DNA from: Candidatus Methanofastidiosia archaeon
GTDB lineage: Archaea; Methanobacteriota_B; Thermococci; Methanofastidiosales; Methanofastidiosaceae
DNA: 34,876 nt
Direction: 5' to 3'
Assembly: GCA_012799835.1 (NCBI GenBank)
Contig: JAAZKM010000005.1
Span: forward strand, 1 to 34,876
Shown: in pieces, positions 8,558 through 16,431 of the stretch
How positions within the stretch are numbered: position 1 is the stretch's first letter
How the letters are laid out: every line of letters starts with the position of its first letter
Made by a program: the position numbers and the translations under genes
Notes under the pieces: generated by a model
Seen by the model: the letters and a program-made list of their open reading frames with translations, nothing else
The model's database searches: none
Told to the model about the DNA's origin: nothing

Positions 8558-10108
8558 ATGGCCATTGAAGGTATGCTAAAAGAACTAAAAGAAAAGAAAG
8601 ACAAATTAAAAATGGGTGGAGGAAAGAAAAAGCTAGAAACTCAACATGCTAAGGGAAAACTCTCGGCTAGAGAAAGGCTTGATATCCTCCTTGACAAAGG
8701 CAGTTTTACTGAAATAAACGGACTGATAAAACATAGGGCAGTTGATTTCGGCCTTGATAAAACAGATATACCTGGAGATGGCGTTATTACGGGTTATGGC
8801 ACAATTGAAGGTAGATTAGTATATGTCTTTTCACAAGATTTTACTGTGATGGGTGGCTCTTTAGGAGAAGCTCATGCATTCAAAATCAGTTATGTTATGG
8901 ACCAAGCTAGAAAGATAGGGGTGCCTGTAATCGGGATAAATGACTCCGGCGGAGCTAGAATTCAAGAAGGTGTAGACTCCCTCAAGGGATATGGGGAAAT
9001 ATTCTACAGAAATACCATAGCTTCAGGAGTAATACCTCAGATTACTGCCATTATGGGCCCTTGTGCTGGCGGTGCTGTTTATTCCCCTGCTCTTGGTGAT
9101 TTTGTCTTCATGACTGAAAATACAAGTTATATGTTCATAACAGGGCCACAGGTTGTAAAAACTGTGCTACATCAAGATGTCACATTTGAAGAGCTTGGTG
9201 GGGCTCATGTTCACGAAACAAAAAGTGGTATGGCCCATAGAGTCGGTAAAAATGATGAAGATACGTTAAATCTAATGAGGACTCTGTTCAGCTTTTTGCC
9301 ATCAAACAATATGGAAGATCCCCCTGCAATTGAGACAACTGATGATCCGCTGAGGGAAACACCGGAACTCTATTCTATTATACCTGAAGATTCAAATAAA
9401 GGGTATCATGCAAGTGATGTTGTTAAAGCGATTCTTGATAATAACGACTTCTTTGAGTTGCATCCAAACTTTGCGCCAAATATCATTATTGGATTTGGGA
9501 GATTGGATGGAAAGGTAGTAGGGATTGTAGCAAACAATCCAAGCCACATTGCGGGAGTCTTGGATATTAATTCATCTGACAAAGCGTCAAGGTTTGTAAG
9601 ATTCTGTGATGCTTTCAATATCCCTATAGTGACATTTGTGGATACTCCTGGATATATGCCGGGTTTGGATCAGGAACATGGTGGGATAATTAGGCACGGT
9701 GCAAAACTATTATATGCTTACTCTGAAGCAACAGTTCCATTGCTAACTGTCATTGTGAGAAAGGCTTATGGTGGGGCTTACATAGCTATGGCTTCAAAAC
9801 ACTTGAGGTCTGATGTAGTATACGCTCTACCGACTGCAGAGATTGCAGTTATGGGGCCGAAAGGTGCTTGTGAGATTGTTTTTAGAAAAGAAATAGCTGA
9901 AGCCTCAAATCCAGAGAAAAAAACTGAGGAGTTAAGCGAGGACTACAAAAATAAATTCGCAAATCCATATATGGCAGCTGCACGTGGATATGTAGACGAT
10001 ATTATTGATCCAAAGAATCTAAGAACAGCACTTATTAATTCACTTAGGGTATACTACTCTAAAAAGGAAGTATTACCAAAGAAGAAACATGGTATGATCC
10101 CCTTTTAG
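8558..10108 (+). CDS. mmdA: Methylmalonyl-CoA decarboxylase alpha subunit (biotin-dependent carboxyltransferase)
   Basis: This subunit moves the carboxyl group between an acyl-CoA (methylmalonyl-, propionyl- or malonyl-CoA) and carrier-bound biotin. The 516-residue protein is a full-length PccB/MmdA-type double crotonase fold. Seen: [17 protein letters not shown] near residue 30; [12 protein letters not shown] and the first oxyanion segment [19 protein letters not shown]; the second-half segments [27 protein letters not shown] and [15 protein letters not shown]. It heads an operon whose later genes include a membrane beta subunit, which favours a Na+-pump decarboxylase over a plain carboxylase. 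It could also act as propionyl-CoA carboxylase with the AccC encoded at 22423. Acyl-CoA preference cannot be read from sequence alone. Confidence 0.9.
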   Translation: MAIEGMLKELKEKKDKLKMGGGKKKLETQHAKGKLSARERLDILLDKGSFTEINGLIKHRAVDFGLDKTDIPGDGVITGYGTIEGRLVYVFSQDFTVMGGSLGEAHAFKISYVMDQARKIGVPVIGINDSGGARIQEGVDSLKGYGEIFYRNTIASGVIPQITAIMGPCAGGAVYSPALGDFVFMTENTSYMFITGPQVVKTVLHQDVTFEELGGAHVHETKSGMAHRVGKNDEDTLNLMRTLFSFLPSNNMEDPPAIETTDDPLRETPELYSIIPEDSNKGYHASDVVKAILDNNDFFELHPNFAPNIIIGFGRLDGKVVGIVANNPSHIAGVLDINSSDKASRFVRFCDAFNIPIVTFVDTPGYMPGLDQEHGGIIRHGAKLLYAYSEATVPLLTVIVRKAYGGAYIAMASKHLRSDVVYALPTAEIAVMGPKGACEIVFRKEIAEASNPEKKTEELSEDYKNKFANPYMAAARGYVDDIIDPKNLRTALINSLRVYYSKKEVLPKKKHGMIPF

Positions 10109-10117
10109 GTGAAAATA

Positions 10118-10450
10118 ATGGTAAACATGGAACATTTAATATTGGGACTAACATTAGTTTTGGTCGGTATGGCTATAACTTTCTTAGTTTTAGTTATTTT
10201 GTCTGGGGTCATAAATTATTTTGGGGTATTGATTAAAAGAGCGGAAGAAAAGAACAGCAAAGGAAAGGAAAAAGATGACCCGACTGAAATTGAAGAAGAA
10301 ACTGAAGCATCTAATGATAATGAATTGGCTGCTATGATATCCGCAGCTTATTTTCATATATCCAAGGATGCAATTTCATTGATTAATTTACATTCTAAAC
10401 AAGAAAACTGGAAACTGATAGGCAGACGGGACCAAATGGAGGTGTTATGA
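10118..10450 (+). CDS. mmdD: Sodium-pump decarboxylase gamma/delta subunit (OadG/MmdD type)
   Basis: This small membrane subunit anchors the carboxyltransferase to the beta pump in the OadG family. Seen: one N-terminal hydrophobic segment (about residues 6-34), a charged linker, and a short C-terminal helix motif NELAAMISAAYFH, the kind that docks to the carboxyltransferase. I choose ATG 10118 because AGGTGA, overlapping the mmdA stop, lies five bases ahead. The GTG at 10109 is part of that Shine-Dalgarno site. It has 110 residues, and its stop overlaps the next start. Confidence 0.85.
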   Translation: MVNMEHLILGLTLVLVGMAITFLVLVILSGVINYFGVLIKRAEEKNSKGKEKDDPTEIEEETEASNDNELAAMISAAYFHISKDAISLINLHSKQENWKLIGRRDQMEVL

Positions 10451-10887
10451 TGGCAAAATACAAAGTTAATGTGGATGGGAAAGATTACGAAGTTGAAATT
10501 GAGAATATTGGAAGCGGAAATCTAGAGATTAGATTAGGAGATAAAAAATCTACGGTAGTTATAGAAGAATTACTGGAGATGTCAAGGCAACAATCATCAC
10601 CAACACAAGTTTATCAAACTACAACTCAGCCTAAAGTTGCATCTGCACCTGTTTCAAAGCCGTCTTCTGGTAAAGGAGAGCCTGTAAAAGCAGTGATGTC
10701 TGGAACTGTAATATCTTTAGTAAAGAAACCTGGTGACACAGTTGCAATAGGAGATGTTGTACTAATACTTGAAGCAATGAAGATGGAAAATGAAATATCC
10801 TCTCCCCTAGCGGGTGTAATCAAAGACATTTTAGTTAGTCCGGGAAAGCCAATTAACACAGGCGATACCCTCTTCACAATAGGATAG
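10450..10887 (+). CDS. mmdC: Biotin carboxyl carrier protein of the decarboxylase (gamma subunit)
   Basis: This subunit carries biotin between the carboxyltransferase (MmdA) and the membrane decarboxylase (MmdB). Its 145 residues comprise an N-terminal beta domain, a flexible Pro/Ala/Ser/Thr-rich linker (about 45-75), and a C-terminal biotinyl domain with the acceptor lysine Lys111 in EAMKMENE. The layout matches MmdC/OadA-type carriers with no AccB thumb. Two adjacent ATGs (10447 and 10450) are possible; GGAGGTG at 10438-10444 favours the second slightly. Either way the start overlaps the mmdD stop, indicating coupled translation. Confidence 0.93.
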   Translation: MAKYKVNVDGKDYEVEIENIGSGNLEIRLGDKKSTVVIEELLEMSRQQSSPTQVYQTTTQPKVASAPVSKPSSGKGEPVKAVMSGTVISLVKKPGDTVAIGDVVLILEAMKMENEISSPLAGVIKDILVSPGKPINTGDTLFTIG

Positions 10888-10894
10888 TGATAGC

Positions 10895-12031
10895 ATGGTT
10901 GACTTAATATCCTCTTTTTTTGAAATATTCAAAACAACAAGCGGTCTTTTTGATGTGACTATAGGCAATCTTGCAATGATAGTGGTGGGTTTAATACTTA
11001 TCTATCTTGCAGTTTACAAGGGATTTGAACCGCTTTTGTTAGTGCCAATAGGATTTGGATGTATTATTTCCAATATACCTCTAACTGGAATTTCAGATCC
11101 CGACGCAATTGGTGGAGTCTTTGGCATCTTCTTAAAGTACCTTATAGCAAACGAAATTGTCCCTTGTCTTATATTTATGGGAATTGGGGCGTTAACAGAT
11201 TTTGGGCCATTGTTGGCAAATCCAAAGACGTTTATATTGGGGGCAGCTGCCCAGATTGGAGTTTTCATAGCCCTAGTTGGATCAATTGTTCTAGGATTTA
11301 CCCCGCAACAGGCTGCTTCGATTGGGATCATTGGTGGTGCGGACGGCCCCACTACAATTTATGTAACAACAGTATTAGCCCCTGAGCTATTAGGTGCCAC
11401 TGCAGTTGCTGCATACTCTTACATGTCTTTAGTGCCATTAATACTGCCTCCGGCCATAATGTTGACAACTACTAAGGCTGAAAGAAAAATTAAGATGGTA
11501 CAAATGAGGGTAGTTTCACAGAAGGAAAAGGTAGCCTTCCCCATAATCGCTGCAATTGTTACTGGATTATTAGTTCCAAAAGCAATCCCACTTGTTGGAC
11601 TGCTGTTTGTCGGAAATCTTTTCAGGGAAACTGGTGTCACCCAGAGGCTAGCCAAGGGTGCAAGTGAGGAACTGTTGAATATAGTGACAATAATATTGGG
11701 GCTTTCAGTTGGTAGCACAATGGATGCAACAAACTTCCTTAATGTACAAACAATAAAAATCATGGTATTAGGCGTTGTTGCTTTCTTCTCGGCTGCATGT
11801 GGTGGAGTTATAGTTGCAAAAATAATGAATCTATTCCTAAAGGAGAAGATTAATCCGATGATTGGTGCTGCTGGCGTATCAGCTGTACCAATGTCTGCAC
11901 GAGTTGTTCAGAAGTTGGGATTGAAAGAAGATCCACAAAATCATCTTTTGATGCATGCCATGGGGCCAAACGTTGCAGGAGTTATCGGCACAGCTGTTGC
12001 TGCTGGAGTCCTTATAGCATCTCTAGCCTGA
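10895..12031 (+). CDS. mmdB: Na+-translocating decarboxylase beta subunit (OadB/MmdB)
   Basis: This integral membrane protein decarboxylates carboxybiotin and couples it to Na+ export. The 378-residue length and about nine hydrophobic segments are normal for OadB/MmdB. The conserved coupling motifs are all present: GGADGPTTIY, with the Asp equivalent to OadB Asp203, and NPMIGAAGVSAVPMSARV, with the Asn and Ser equivalents of Asn373 and Ser382. It is therefore likely functional. It is the only carboxybiotin-decarboxylating membrane subunit in the window and is a candidate partner for the mad operon, which lacks one. Confidence 0.94.
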   Translation: MVDLISSFFEIFKTTSGLFDVTIGNLAMIVVGLILIYLAVYKGFEPLLLVPIGFGCIISNIPLTGISDPDAIGGVFGIFLKYLIANEIVPCLIFMGIGALTDFGPLLANPKTFILGAAAQIGVFIALVGSIVLGFTPQQAASIGIIGGADGPTTIYVTTVLAPELLGATAVAAYSYMSLVPLILPPAIMLTTTKAERKIKMVQMRVVSQKEKVAFPIIAAIVTGLLVPKAIPLVGLLFVGNLFRETGVTQRLAKGASEELLNIVTIILGLSVGSTMDATNFLNVQTIKIMVLGVVAFFSAACGGVIVAKIMNLFLKEKINPMIGAAGVSAVPMSARVVQKLGLKEDPQNHLLMHAMGPNVAGVIGTAVAAGVLIASLA

Positions 12032-12036
12032 TTTTC

Positions 12037-12426
12037 ATGGATGAATTCAAAATAAAAATAAATGATAAGGAACATCAAGTAAAACTAAAAAAAATAAGTG
12101 ATGGAGAATATCAGGTATTTTATGATGAATTCATCTATGAAGTTTCTATTTTAAAGAAAGCACAGATAAGAAAAAATGATGACGACCACTATAGAAAAGA
12201 AAATGGCATTATCTATGTTGAGTCGGTGATTGGAGGTATTGTTCTTAAACTAGAAAAAAAGGTAAATGAACAAGTGACAAAGGGAGATCCAATAGTGACA
12301 TTAATTGCAATGAAGATGGAAACAATAGTTTATGCCCCTGATTCAGGAGTGTTGTTAGAGATGATGGTGCATGAAGGAATGGTAGTTGAAAAGGGCGAAC
12401 TCCTATTTACAATAGGTTTGAAATAA
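12037..12426 (+). CDS. Second biotinyl/lipoyl-domain carrier protein, variant biotinylation motif
   Basis: This 129-residue protein follows mmdB after five bases. Residues 1-45 form a beta-rich N-terminal domain resembling that of MmdC; residues 57-128 form a biotinyl domain with the acceptor lysine at Lys93 in IAMKMET. The usual Glu before AMKM is replaced by Ile. The Pro/Ala linker of the first carrier is missing. The AMKM core suggests it may still be biotinylated, which is inference. It may serve as an alternative carrier for another carboxyl donor, or as a structural subunit. Presence of two carriers in one decarboxylase operon is unusual. Confidence 0.8.
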   Translation: MDEFKIKINDKEHQVKLKKISDGEYQVFYDEFIYEVSILKKAQIRKNDDDHYRKENGIIYVESVIGGIVLKLEKKVNEQVTKGDPIVTLIAMKMETIVYAPDSGVLLEMMVHEGMVVEKGELLFTIGLK

Positions 12427-12444
12427 TGAGAAAAGTTTATTAAT

Positions 12445-12582
12445 ATGGGAATTGTTAATGTGATAGACGAAAATCTAAACGTGAAAAACAAATGCCCCTC
12501 AATTGAGATAAGTGGCAATCCCTCTGTTGAGGAAATTATTGTAATACTTTCATTGTTTAATTTTAGGGAGGTGGATAAATGA
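12445..12582 (+). CDS. 45-residue protein resembling an acyl-CoA carboxylase epsilon subunit
   Basis: A short ORF fills the gap between the second carrier gene and the CoA-transferase, and its TGA overlaps the next ATG in an ATGA junction. The protein runs MGIVNVIDEN to FREVDK. Its second half, IEISGNPSVEEIIVILSLF, follows the pattern of actinobacterial acyl-CoA carboxylase epsilon subunits (hydrophobic strand, G-N-P-[ST]-x-E-E, then a hydrophobic helix). Veillonella methylmalonyl-CoA decarboxylase also has a tiny epsilon subunit (MmdE). The match is by eye. No strong Shine-Dalgarno site precedes the ATG at 12445. It could stabilise the carboxyltransferase complex. Confidence 0.6.
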   Translation: MGIVNVIDENLNVKNKCPSIEISGNPSVEEIIVILSLFNFREVDK

Positions 12583-13775
12583 GGCCATTAGAAGGAGTAA
12601 GAATACTAGATTTAAGCCACGTGCTTGCAATGCCTTATTGTACCATGATATTAAGTGATATGGGTGCTGAGGTCATAAAAATAGAAAAAGTGGGTGGAGA
12701 CGACTCTAGGAAATTTGGGCCATATAAAAATAAAGAAAGTGCCTATTTCATGAGCATTAATAGAAATAAAAAAAGTGTCGTCATAAATCTAAAAGAGGAA
12801 AAGGGAAAAGAAATCCTTAGAGAATTAATAAAAATCTGTGATGTAATCACGGAAAATTTTAGACCTGGTACTATGAAAAAACTCGGATTTTCTTATGAAA
12901 ACGTCAAAAAAATAAATCCTAGTATTATCTATGCCACCGTCTCCGGATTTGGAAATGATTCAATTTATACTGAAAGACCTGGATATGATATCATAGCTCA
13001 AGCCTATGGGGGTCTCATGAGTATAACAGGGTTTCCTGATGATCCCCCGACAAGAGTTGGATCATCAGTTGCGGACATAATGGCCGGCATGTTTTCAGCC
13101 ATAGCAATTCTGGGTGCATTACGAACCAAAGAAAAAACCGGACTTGGCCAGTATATAGATACTGCGATGGTAGACTGTATCTTTGCAATTTTAGAGAATG
13201 CAACTGTCAGATATACTGTTTCCGGAGAAGTTCCACAGAGGATTGGCTCAAGACACCCAAGCCTCACACCTTTTGATGTTTTTAAAACACTTGATGGTTA
13301 TATGGTAATTGGGATAGGAAATGATAATTTGTGGGAAGTATTTTGTAAGAGTATCCCTGAATTCAATTTACTAGTAATGGCAGAAAGATTCAAAACTAAT
13401 GATTTGAGGACAAAGAATCAAGCAGAGTTAAAGAAGATTATTGAAGAGTGGACACAGAAACATACCACTGAAGAGCTAGTGACAATAATAACAGATGCTG
13501 GTGTTCCCTGCAGTCCTGTCAACACTATTGATAAGATTGTAAAAGATCCGAATACAAAATACAGGAATATGCTCTTTGAATTTGATCACCCGATAGCAGG
13601 AAAAATGGTTACCGCAAATAGTCCATTGAATTTGCCATTAACACCCTGTAAAAATCATGTACGCCCCCCAACACTTGGTGAAAACACTGAGGAAGTCTTA
13701 TCTAAAATTTTGGGATACTCCCAAGAAAAGATTGAGGAGTTAAAGAAGAATAAAATAGTTTATGGGAGGGAGTAG
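12579..13775 (+). CDS. Class III (CaiB/BaiF family) CoA-transferase
   Basis: These enzymes move CoA between carboxylic acids through an aspartyl-CoA thioester. The 398-residue protein shows the family N-terminus (PLEGVRILDLSHVLAMPYCTMILSD split over residues 3-27), ADVIKIE-like GAEVIKIEKVGGDD, NRNKKSV, NFRPGTMKKLG, and the catalytic Asp166 in SSVADIMAGM. It has a strong GGGAGG Shine-Dalgarno site, inside the preceding small ORF with which it overlaps by four bases. In context it could activate malonate, methylmalonate or propionate using another acyl-CoA, so supplying MmdA with substrate. The actual acids are unknown. Confidence 0.88.
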   Translation: MRPLEGVRILDLSHVLAMPYCTMILSDMGAEVIKIEKVGGDDSRKFGPYKNKESAYFMSINRNKKSVVINLKEEKGKEILRELIKICDVITENFRPGTMKKLGFSYENVKKINPSIIYATVSGFGNDSIYTERPGYDIIAQAYGGLMSITGFPDDPPTRVGSSVADIMAGMFSAIAILGALRTKEKTGLGQYIDTAMVDCIFAILENATVRYTVSGEVPQRIGSRHPSLTPFDVFKTLDGYMVIGIGNDNLWEVFCKSIPEFNLLVMAERFKTNDLRTKNQAELKKIIEEWTQKHTTEELVTIITDAGVPCSPVNTIDKIVKDPNTKYRNMLFEFDHPIAGKMVTANSPLNLPLTPCKNHVRPPTLGENTEEVLSKILGYSQEKIEELKKNKIVYGRE

Positions 13776-13781
13776 ATAGAT

Positions 13782-14384
13782 ATGAAAAGGGAAGATATAG
13801 CCAAAAAATTGAAAACTTTAAGCGCTGCATCTATCAGTGACGCCCTTAAAAAAAGAGGTTCTGTTGATGAATCTATTAAATCCATAAAACAGGGGGACTT
13901 TATCTGTGGCCCCGCTTTCACAGTGAAATGTTGCCCCGGTGATATGCTTACAGCTTTAAACGCTTTAGAGGAGATTAGCGAAGGAGAGGTATTGGTAATT
14001 GATGGAGGAGGAGTTACCAAATTTTCCATTTTTGGGGACCTTATGGCAATGCAAGCTAAATTCAAAAAAGTTGCTGGTGTTATTGTGGATGGGTCTGTAA
14101 GGGATGTTAAGGGGATACGAAAACAGAATTTACCCGTATTCTGTCGTAGTATTGTTACAAAAGCCGGAAATGCGGCAAGACATGGGGAAATGAATATTCC
14201 GGTAGTATGTGGTGGGATTATCGTTAATCCGGGGGATTGGATAATCGGAGATGATGACGGTGTTGTAGTCATCCCGAAAGATATCATAGAAAGCACAATA
14301 CACATTGCTGAAGAAACTTTTAAAAGGGAGGCAATAATCAGGGAAGCTATAGAGCAGGGAAAATCTATTAGTAAATTACTTTAA
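13782..14384 (+). CDS. RraA-like aldolase/decarboxylase (HMG aldolase family)
   Basis: Proteins of this family include bacterial RraA, which inhibits RNase E, and metal-dependent 4-hydroxy-4-methyl-2-oxoglutarate aldolases that also decarboxylate oxaloacetate. The 200-residue protein keeps the catalytic segments GDLMAMQAK and GVIVDGSVRD, with the Arg-Asp pair that binds the keto acid and metal. An enzymatic role is therefore more likely than RNase control. It lies six bases after the CoA-transferase gene and appears co-transcribed with the decarboxylase genes, suggesting a C3/C4 acid step such as oxaloacetate or citramalate-type cleavage. The substrate is inferred only. Confidence 0.83.
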   Translation: MKREDIAKKLKTLSAASISDALKKRGSVDESIKSIKQGDFICGPAFTVKCCPGDMLTALNALEEISEGEVLVIDGGGVTKFSIFGDLMAMQAKFKKVAGVIVDGSVRDVKGIRKQNLPVFCRSIVTKAGNAARHGEMNIPVVCGGIIVNPGDWIIGDDDGVVVIPKDIIESTIHIAEETFKREAIIREAIEQGKSISKLL

Positions 14385-14404
14385 ATTTTAATCTGGGTGC
14401 AAAG

Positions 14405-15709
14405 ATGTTCGAACGCTTGAGAGGCACTAGAGACTTCCTTCCTAATGAGATGGCAGCAAGAAAGAAGGTCTTTTCGTCAATAAAAAAAACTATTGAAGAA
14501 TTTGGATTTTTTGAAACAGACACGCCAGCGATAGAACTATTTGACCTTTATTCCATCAAAAGTGGTGAAGAGATTATAGAAGAGCTCTACGCTTTTGAAG
14601 ATAAAGGCGGAAGAATGATCTCTTTACGCCCAGAGCTTACTCCCTCAGTTGTTAGGGTTTTAGTTTCTAGGGCCAAGGAACTTTCTTTTCCAGCAAAATG
14701 GTACTCAATACCAAGGCTATGGAGGTATGAGAGGCCTCAAAGCGGGAGATTAAGGGAATTTTATCAACTTAATATTGATATTTTTGGTTCAGAGGATCCA
14801 AGGGCGGATGTAGAAGTCATTTCGTGTGCTATAGAGCTACTATGTGACTTGGGTTTTGATGAGTCTGATATCGAGGTAAGGATATCTGATAGGCGCATGC
14901 TTCAGGAATTTCTTCTAAATCTTGGAATAGAAAACTATTTTGATGTTCTCAAAATAATAGACAAGAGAGAAAAAATAAGTGAAAATGACTTTGATAAGAT
15001 GCTTATAGGTATCAACTTAAATGATGATCAAATAAAAGAAATAAAAACTTTTCTCAATTCTAAGGGTAATTTCCTAAACTCAATTGGCACTCTTTCAAAG
15101 AATTATAAAGGAGCCGGGGTATCCAAAATTATTGAATCTCTCAAAAAGATTGCAGAGGATCTAAACGACAGAGGTTATGAAAAATTTGTTACTTTTGACC
15201 CATCGATTGTCAGAGGTCTTGATTATTATACCGGCATGGTGTTTGAAGTCCATGATAGAAAAAGAGAGTTCAGGGCATTGTTTGGTGGGGGCCGATATGA
15301 CAATTTAGCCGAATTATTCGGGGGGGACCATATACCGGCTGTTGGATTTGGAATGGGTGACGCAGTTTTAGAACTTATGATGCGAAGAAAAAAGATTTGG
15401 CCTGAAGAAAAAGTTGAAATTGATTTGTTTATTGCAACTATAGGTAATGTAGAAAAGGAAGTCACTAAAGTATTAACTAGTTTAAGAGGTAGTGGATTTA
15501 AAGTTGATTTTGACATTATGAACAGGAATCTATCAAATCAAATCAAGTTTGCAAACAAATTAGGTGCAAATTATCTTTTAATTATGGGTGAAAGAGATCT
15601 AAAAGAAGGGAATGTGACACTGCGAGAGTTAAAATCTGGCAATGAGACCAAAGTTTTTTTGAATGATTTCATTTCTTCACCATCTAGTCATTTAACGAAA
15701 GTTTTATAA
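14405..15709 (+). CDS. hisS: Histidyl-tRNA synthetase
   Basis: This class II synthetase charges tRNA-His. Its 434 residues include the N-terminal RGTRDFLPNEM, motif 2 RLWRYERPQSGRLREFYQLN, the histidine-specific segment VRGLDYYTGMVFEV, GGGRYDNLAELFGG, and motif 3 PAVGFGMGDAVLELM, followed by the C-terminal anticodon-binding domain. GGGTG six bases before the ATG is a usable Shine-Dalgarno site. It sits 20 bases after the RraA-like gene, so it is probably read from the same transcript. The stop codon overlaps a TATA-like element for the following tRNA. Confidence 0.96.
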   Translation: MFERLRGTRDFLPNEMAARKKVFSSIKKTIEEFGFFETDTPAIELFDLYSIKSGEEIIEELYAFEDKGGRMISLRPELTPSVVRVLVSRAKELSFPAKWYSIPRLWRYERPQSGRLREFYQLNIDIFGSEDPRADVEVISCAIELLCDLGFDESDIEVRISDRRMLQEFLLNLGIENYFDVLKIIDKREKISENDFDKMLIGINLNDDQIKEIKTFLNSKGNFLNSIGTLSKNYKGAGVSKIIESLKKIAEDLNDRGYEKFVTFDPSIVRGLDYYTGMVFEVHDRKREFRALFGGGRYDNLAELFGGDHIPAVGFGMGDAVLELMMRRKKIWPEEKVEIDLFIATIGNVEKEVTKVLTSLRGSGFKVDFDIMNRNLSNQIKFANKLGANYLLIMGERDLKEGNVTLRELKSGNETKVFLNDFISSPSSHLTKVL

Positions 15710-15711
15710 AA
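15702..15711 (+). promoter_or_regulatory. Probable TATA box for tRNA-Cys
   Basis: TTTTATAAAA overlaps the hisS stop codon. Its centre is about 29 bases ahead of the tRNA-Cys 5' end, a normal distance for an archaeal tRNA promoter. Confidence 0.5.
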
Positions 15712-15734
15712 TACTTAAAATGTATTCTGATTAA

Positions 15735-15805
15735 GCCGGGGTTGTCGAGAGGCTCGGCCTCGGACTGCAGATCCGATTACGAGGGTTCAACTCCCTCCCC
15801 CGGCT
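15735..15805 (+). tRNA. tRNA-Cys (GCA)
   Basis: The acceptor stem is GCCGGGG/CCCCGGC. The anticodon arm is TCGGA-CTGCAGA-TCCGA, giving anticodon GCA. The T arm is GAGGG-TTCAACT-CCCTC. The discriminator base is U (15805), the identity base for cysteine. The CCA end is not encoded and no intron is present. Confidence 0.95.
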
Positions 15806-15813
15806 TCACAAAA

Positions 15814-15957
15814 GGGGACATGGTGTAACCAGGCCATCATCATGGACTCCAGAATCCTTTCCAGATGAAAGAGATGACTGATGGCATTTGCCGATGAAGA
15901 AATTCTGGAGTTTGATGGGGAAATCCATGGATCAGGGTTCAAATCCCTGTGTCCCCA
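15814..15957 (+). tRNA. tRNA-Trp (CCA) with a 70-base intron
   Basis: The acceptor stem is GGGGACA/TGTCCCC and the T arm is CAGGG-TTCAAAT-CCCTG; the discriminator is A (15957). Exon 1 ends after position 37 at 15852 and exon 2 resumes at 15923. The mature anticodon arm is ATGGA-CTCCAGA-TCCAT with anticodon CCA. The exon-intron junctions form a bulge-helix-bulge: central helix CTCC (15847-15850) with GGGG (15917-15920), flanked by three-base bulges AGA and AAA. This is the standard target of the archaeal splicing endonuclease. The CCA end is not encoded. Confidence 0.94.
15853..15922 (+). ncRNA. tRNA-Trp intron, possible C/D-box guide RNA
   Basis: In several euryarchaea the tRNA-Trp intron is itself a box C/D RNA guiding 2'-O-methylation of the same tRNA. 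Here I see a GATGA core near the 5' end (C-like, about 15863), an exact CTGA at 15879-15882 (D'), GATGA at 15893-15897 (C'-like) and TTGA at 15912-15915 (D-like, one mismatch). The bases before the last box, ATTCTGGAG (15902-15910), are complementary to CTCCAGAAT (15847-15855), which covers the anticodon loop. Boxes C and C' match only their cores, so this is tentative. Confidence 0.5.
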
Positions 15958-15973
15958 CTTTAAAGTTGATTTT

Positions 15974-16429
15974 ATGAACACTTCAAATTTTACCACAGTA
16001 TCCAAACTTGTAAGGCCTGAAAATTTAAATCATCATGGCACCTTATTTGCAGGCGTCACTTCAATGTGGTTTGTTGAAAGCTCTTTCATTGAAGCATCAA
16101 GAGTGTATGGAGACCCCTCTAAGATAGTTTGTATAAAAGTTCATGGTATGAAATTTATCAGACCCGGAAATAACGGAGATATTCTAGAGATTAAGTCAGT
16201 TTTAGCGCATGTTGGAAAAACAAGCCTTACTATATACACAAAGATATATCTAAGAAGTACTGAGGATCAATTGGTCGATGGATTTGTTACTTTTGTCACA
16301 ATAGATGAAAATGGTAAGTCAATGCCACATGGCATAAAGTATGAAAAGCCAAGTGAAGGAGAGGGATTGACGCTCTGGAATGAGGTAGAGAGATTAAAAC
16401 ATTCCGACACTCAGACAAAAATGAATTAA
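15974..16429 (+). CDS. Acyl-CoA thioesterase, hotdog fold
   Basis: This is a 151-residue hotdog-fold thioesterase of the BACH/YciA (4HBT) type, hydrolysing acyl-CoA to free acid and CoA. Seen: VRPENLNHHGTLFAGVTSMWFVE, the typical N-H-x-G-T-L-F-G-G segment with slight variation, and KIVCIKVHGMKFIRPGNNGDILEI in the beta sheet. The frame is open back to 15881, but that part lies inside the tRNA-Trp gene, so I use ATG 15974, sixteen bases after the tRNA. The gene is bracketed by tRNA-Trp and tRNA-Leu, only two bases from the latter, and is probably released from a joint transcript by tRNA processing. The chain length of its substrate is unknown. Confidence 0.85.
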   Translation: MNTSNFTTVSKLVRPENLNHHGTLFAGVTSMWFVESSFIEASRVYGDPSKIVCIKVHGMKFIRPGNNGDILEIKSVLAHVGKTSLTIYTKIYLRSTEDQLVDGFVTFVTIDENGKSMPHGIKYEKPSEGEGLTLWNEVERLKHSDTQTKMN

Positions 16430-16431
16430 AC

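Noticed and set aside
11059-11385. 108-codon plus-strand frame inside mmdB
   Set aside because: It is an out-of-frame reading of mmdB, Trp- and Ser-rich, with no ribosome site.
13760-14305. 181-codon antisense frame over the RraA-like gene
   Set aside because: It is a shadow of a well-supported gene, with Pro/Ser/Thr-rich composition typical of antisense frames in this genome.
15881-15973. N-terminal extension of the thioesterase frame starting MAFADEEIL
   Set aside because: These 31 codons lie within the tRNA-Trp intron and 3' exon. The hotdog domain starts after ATG 15974.
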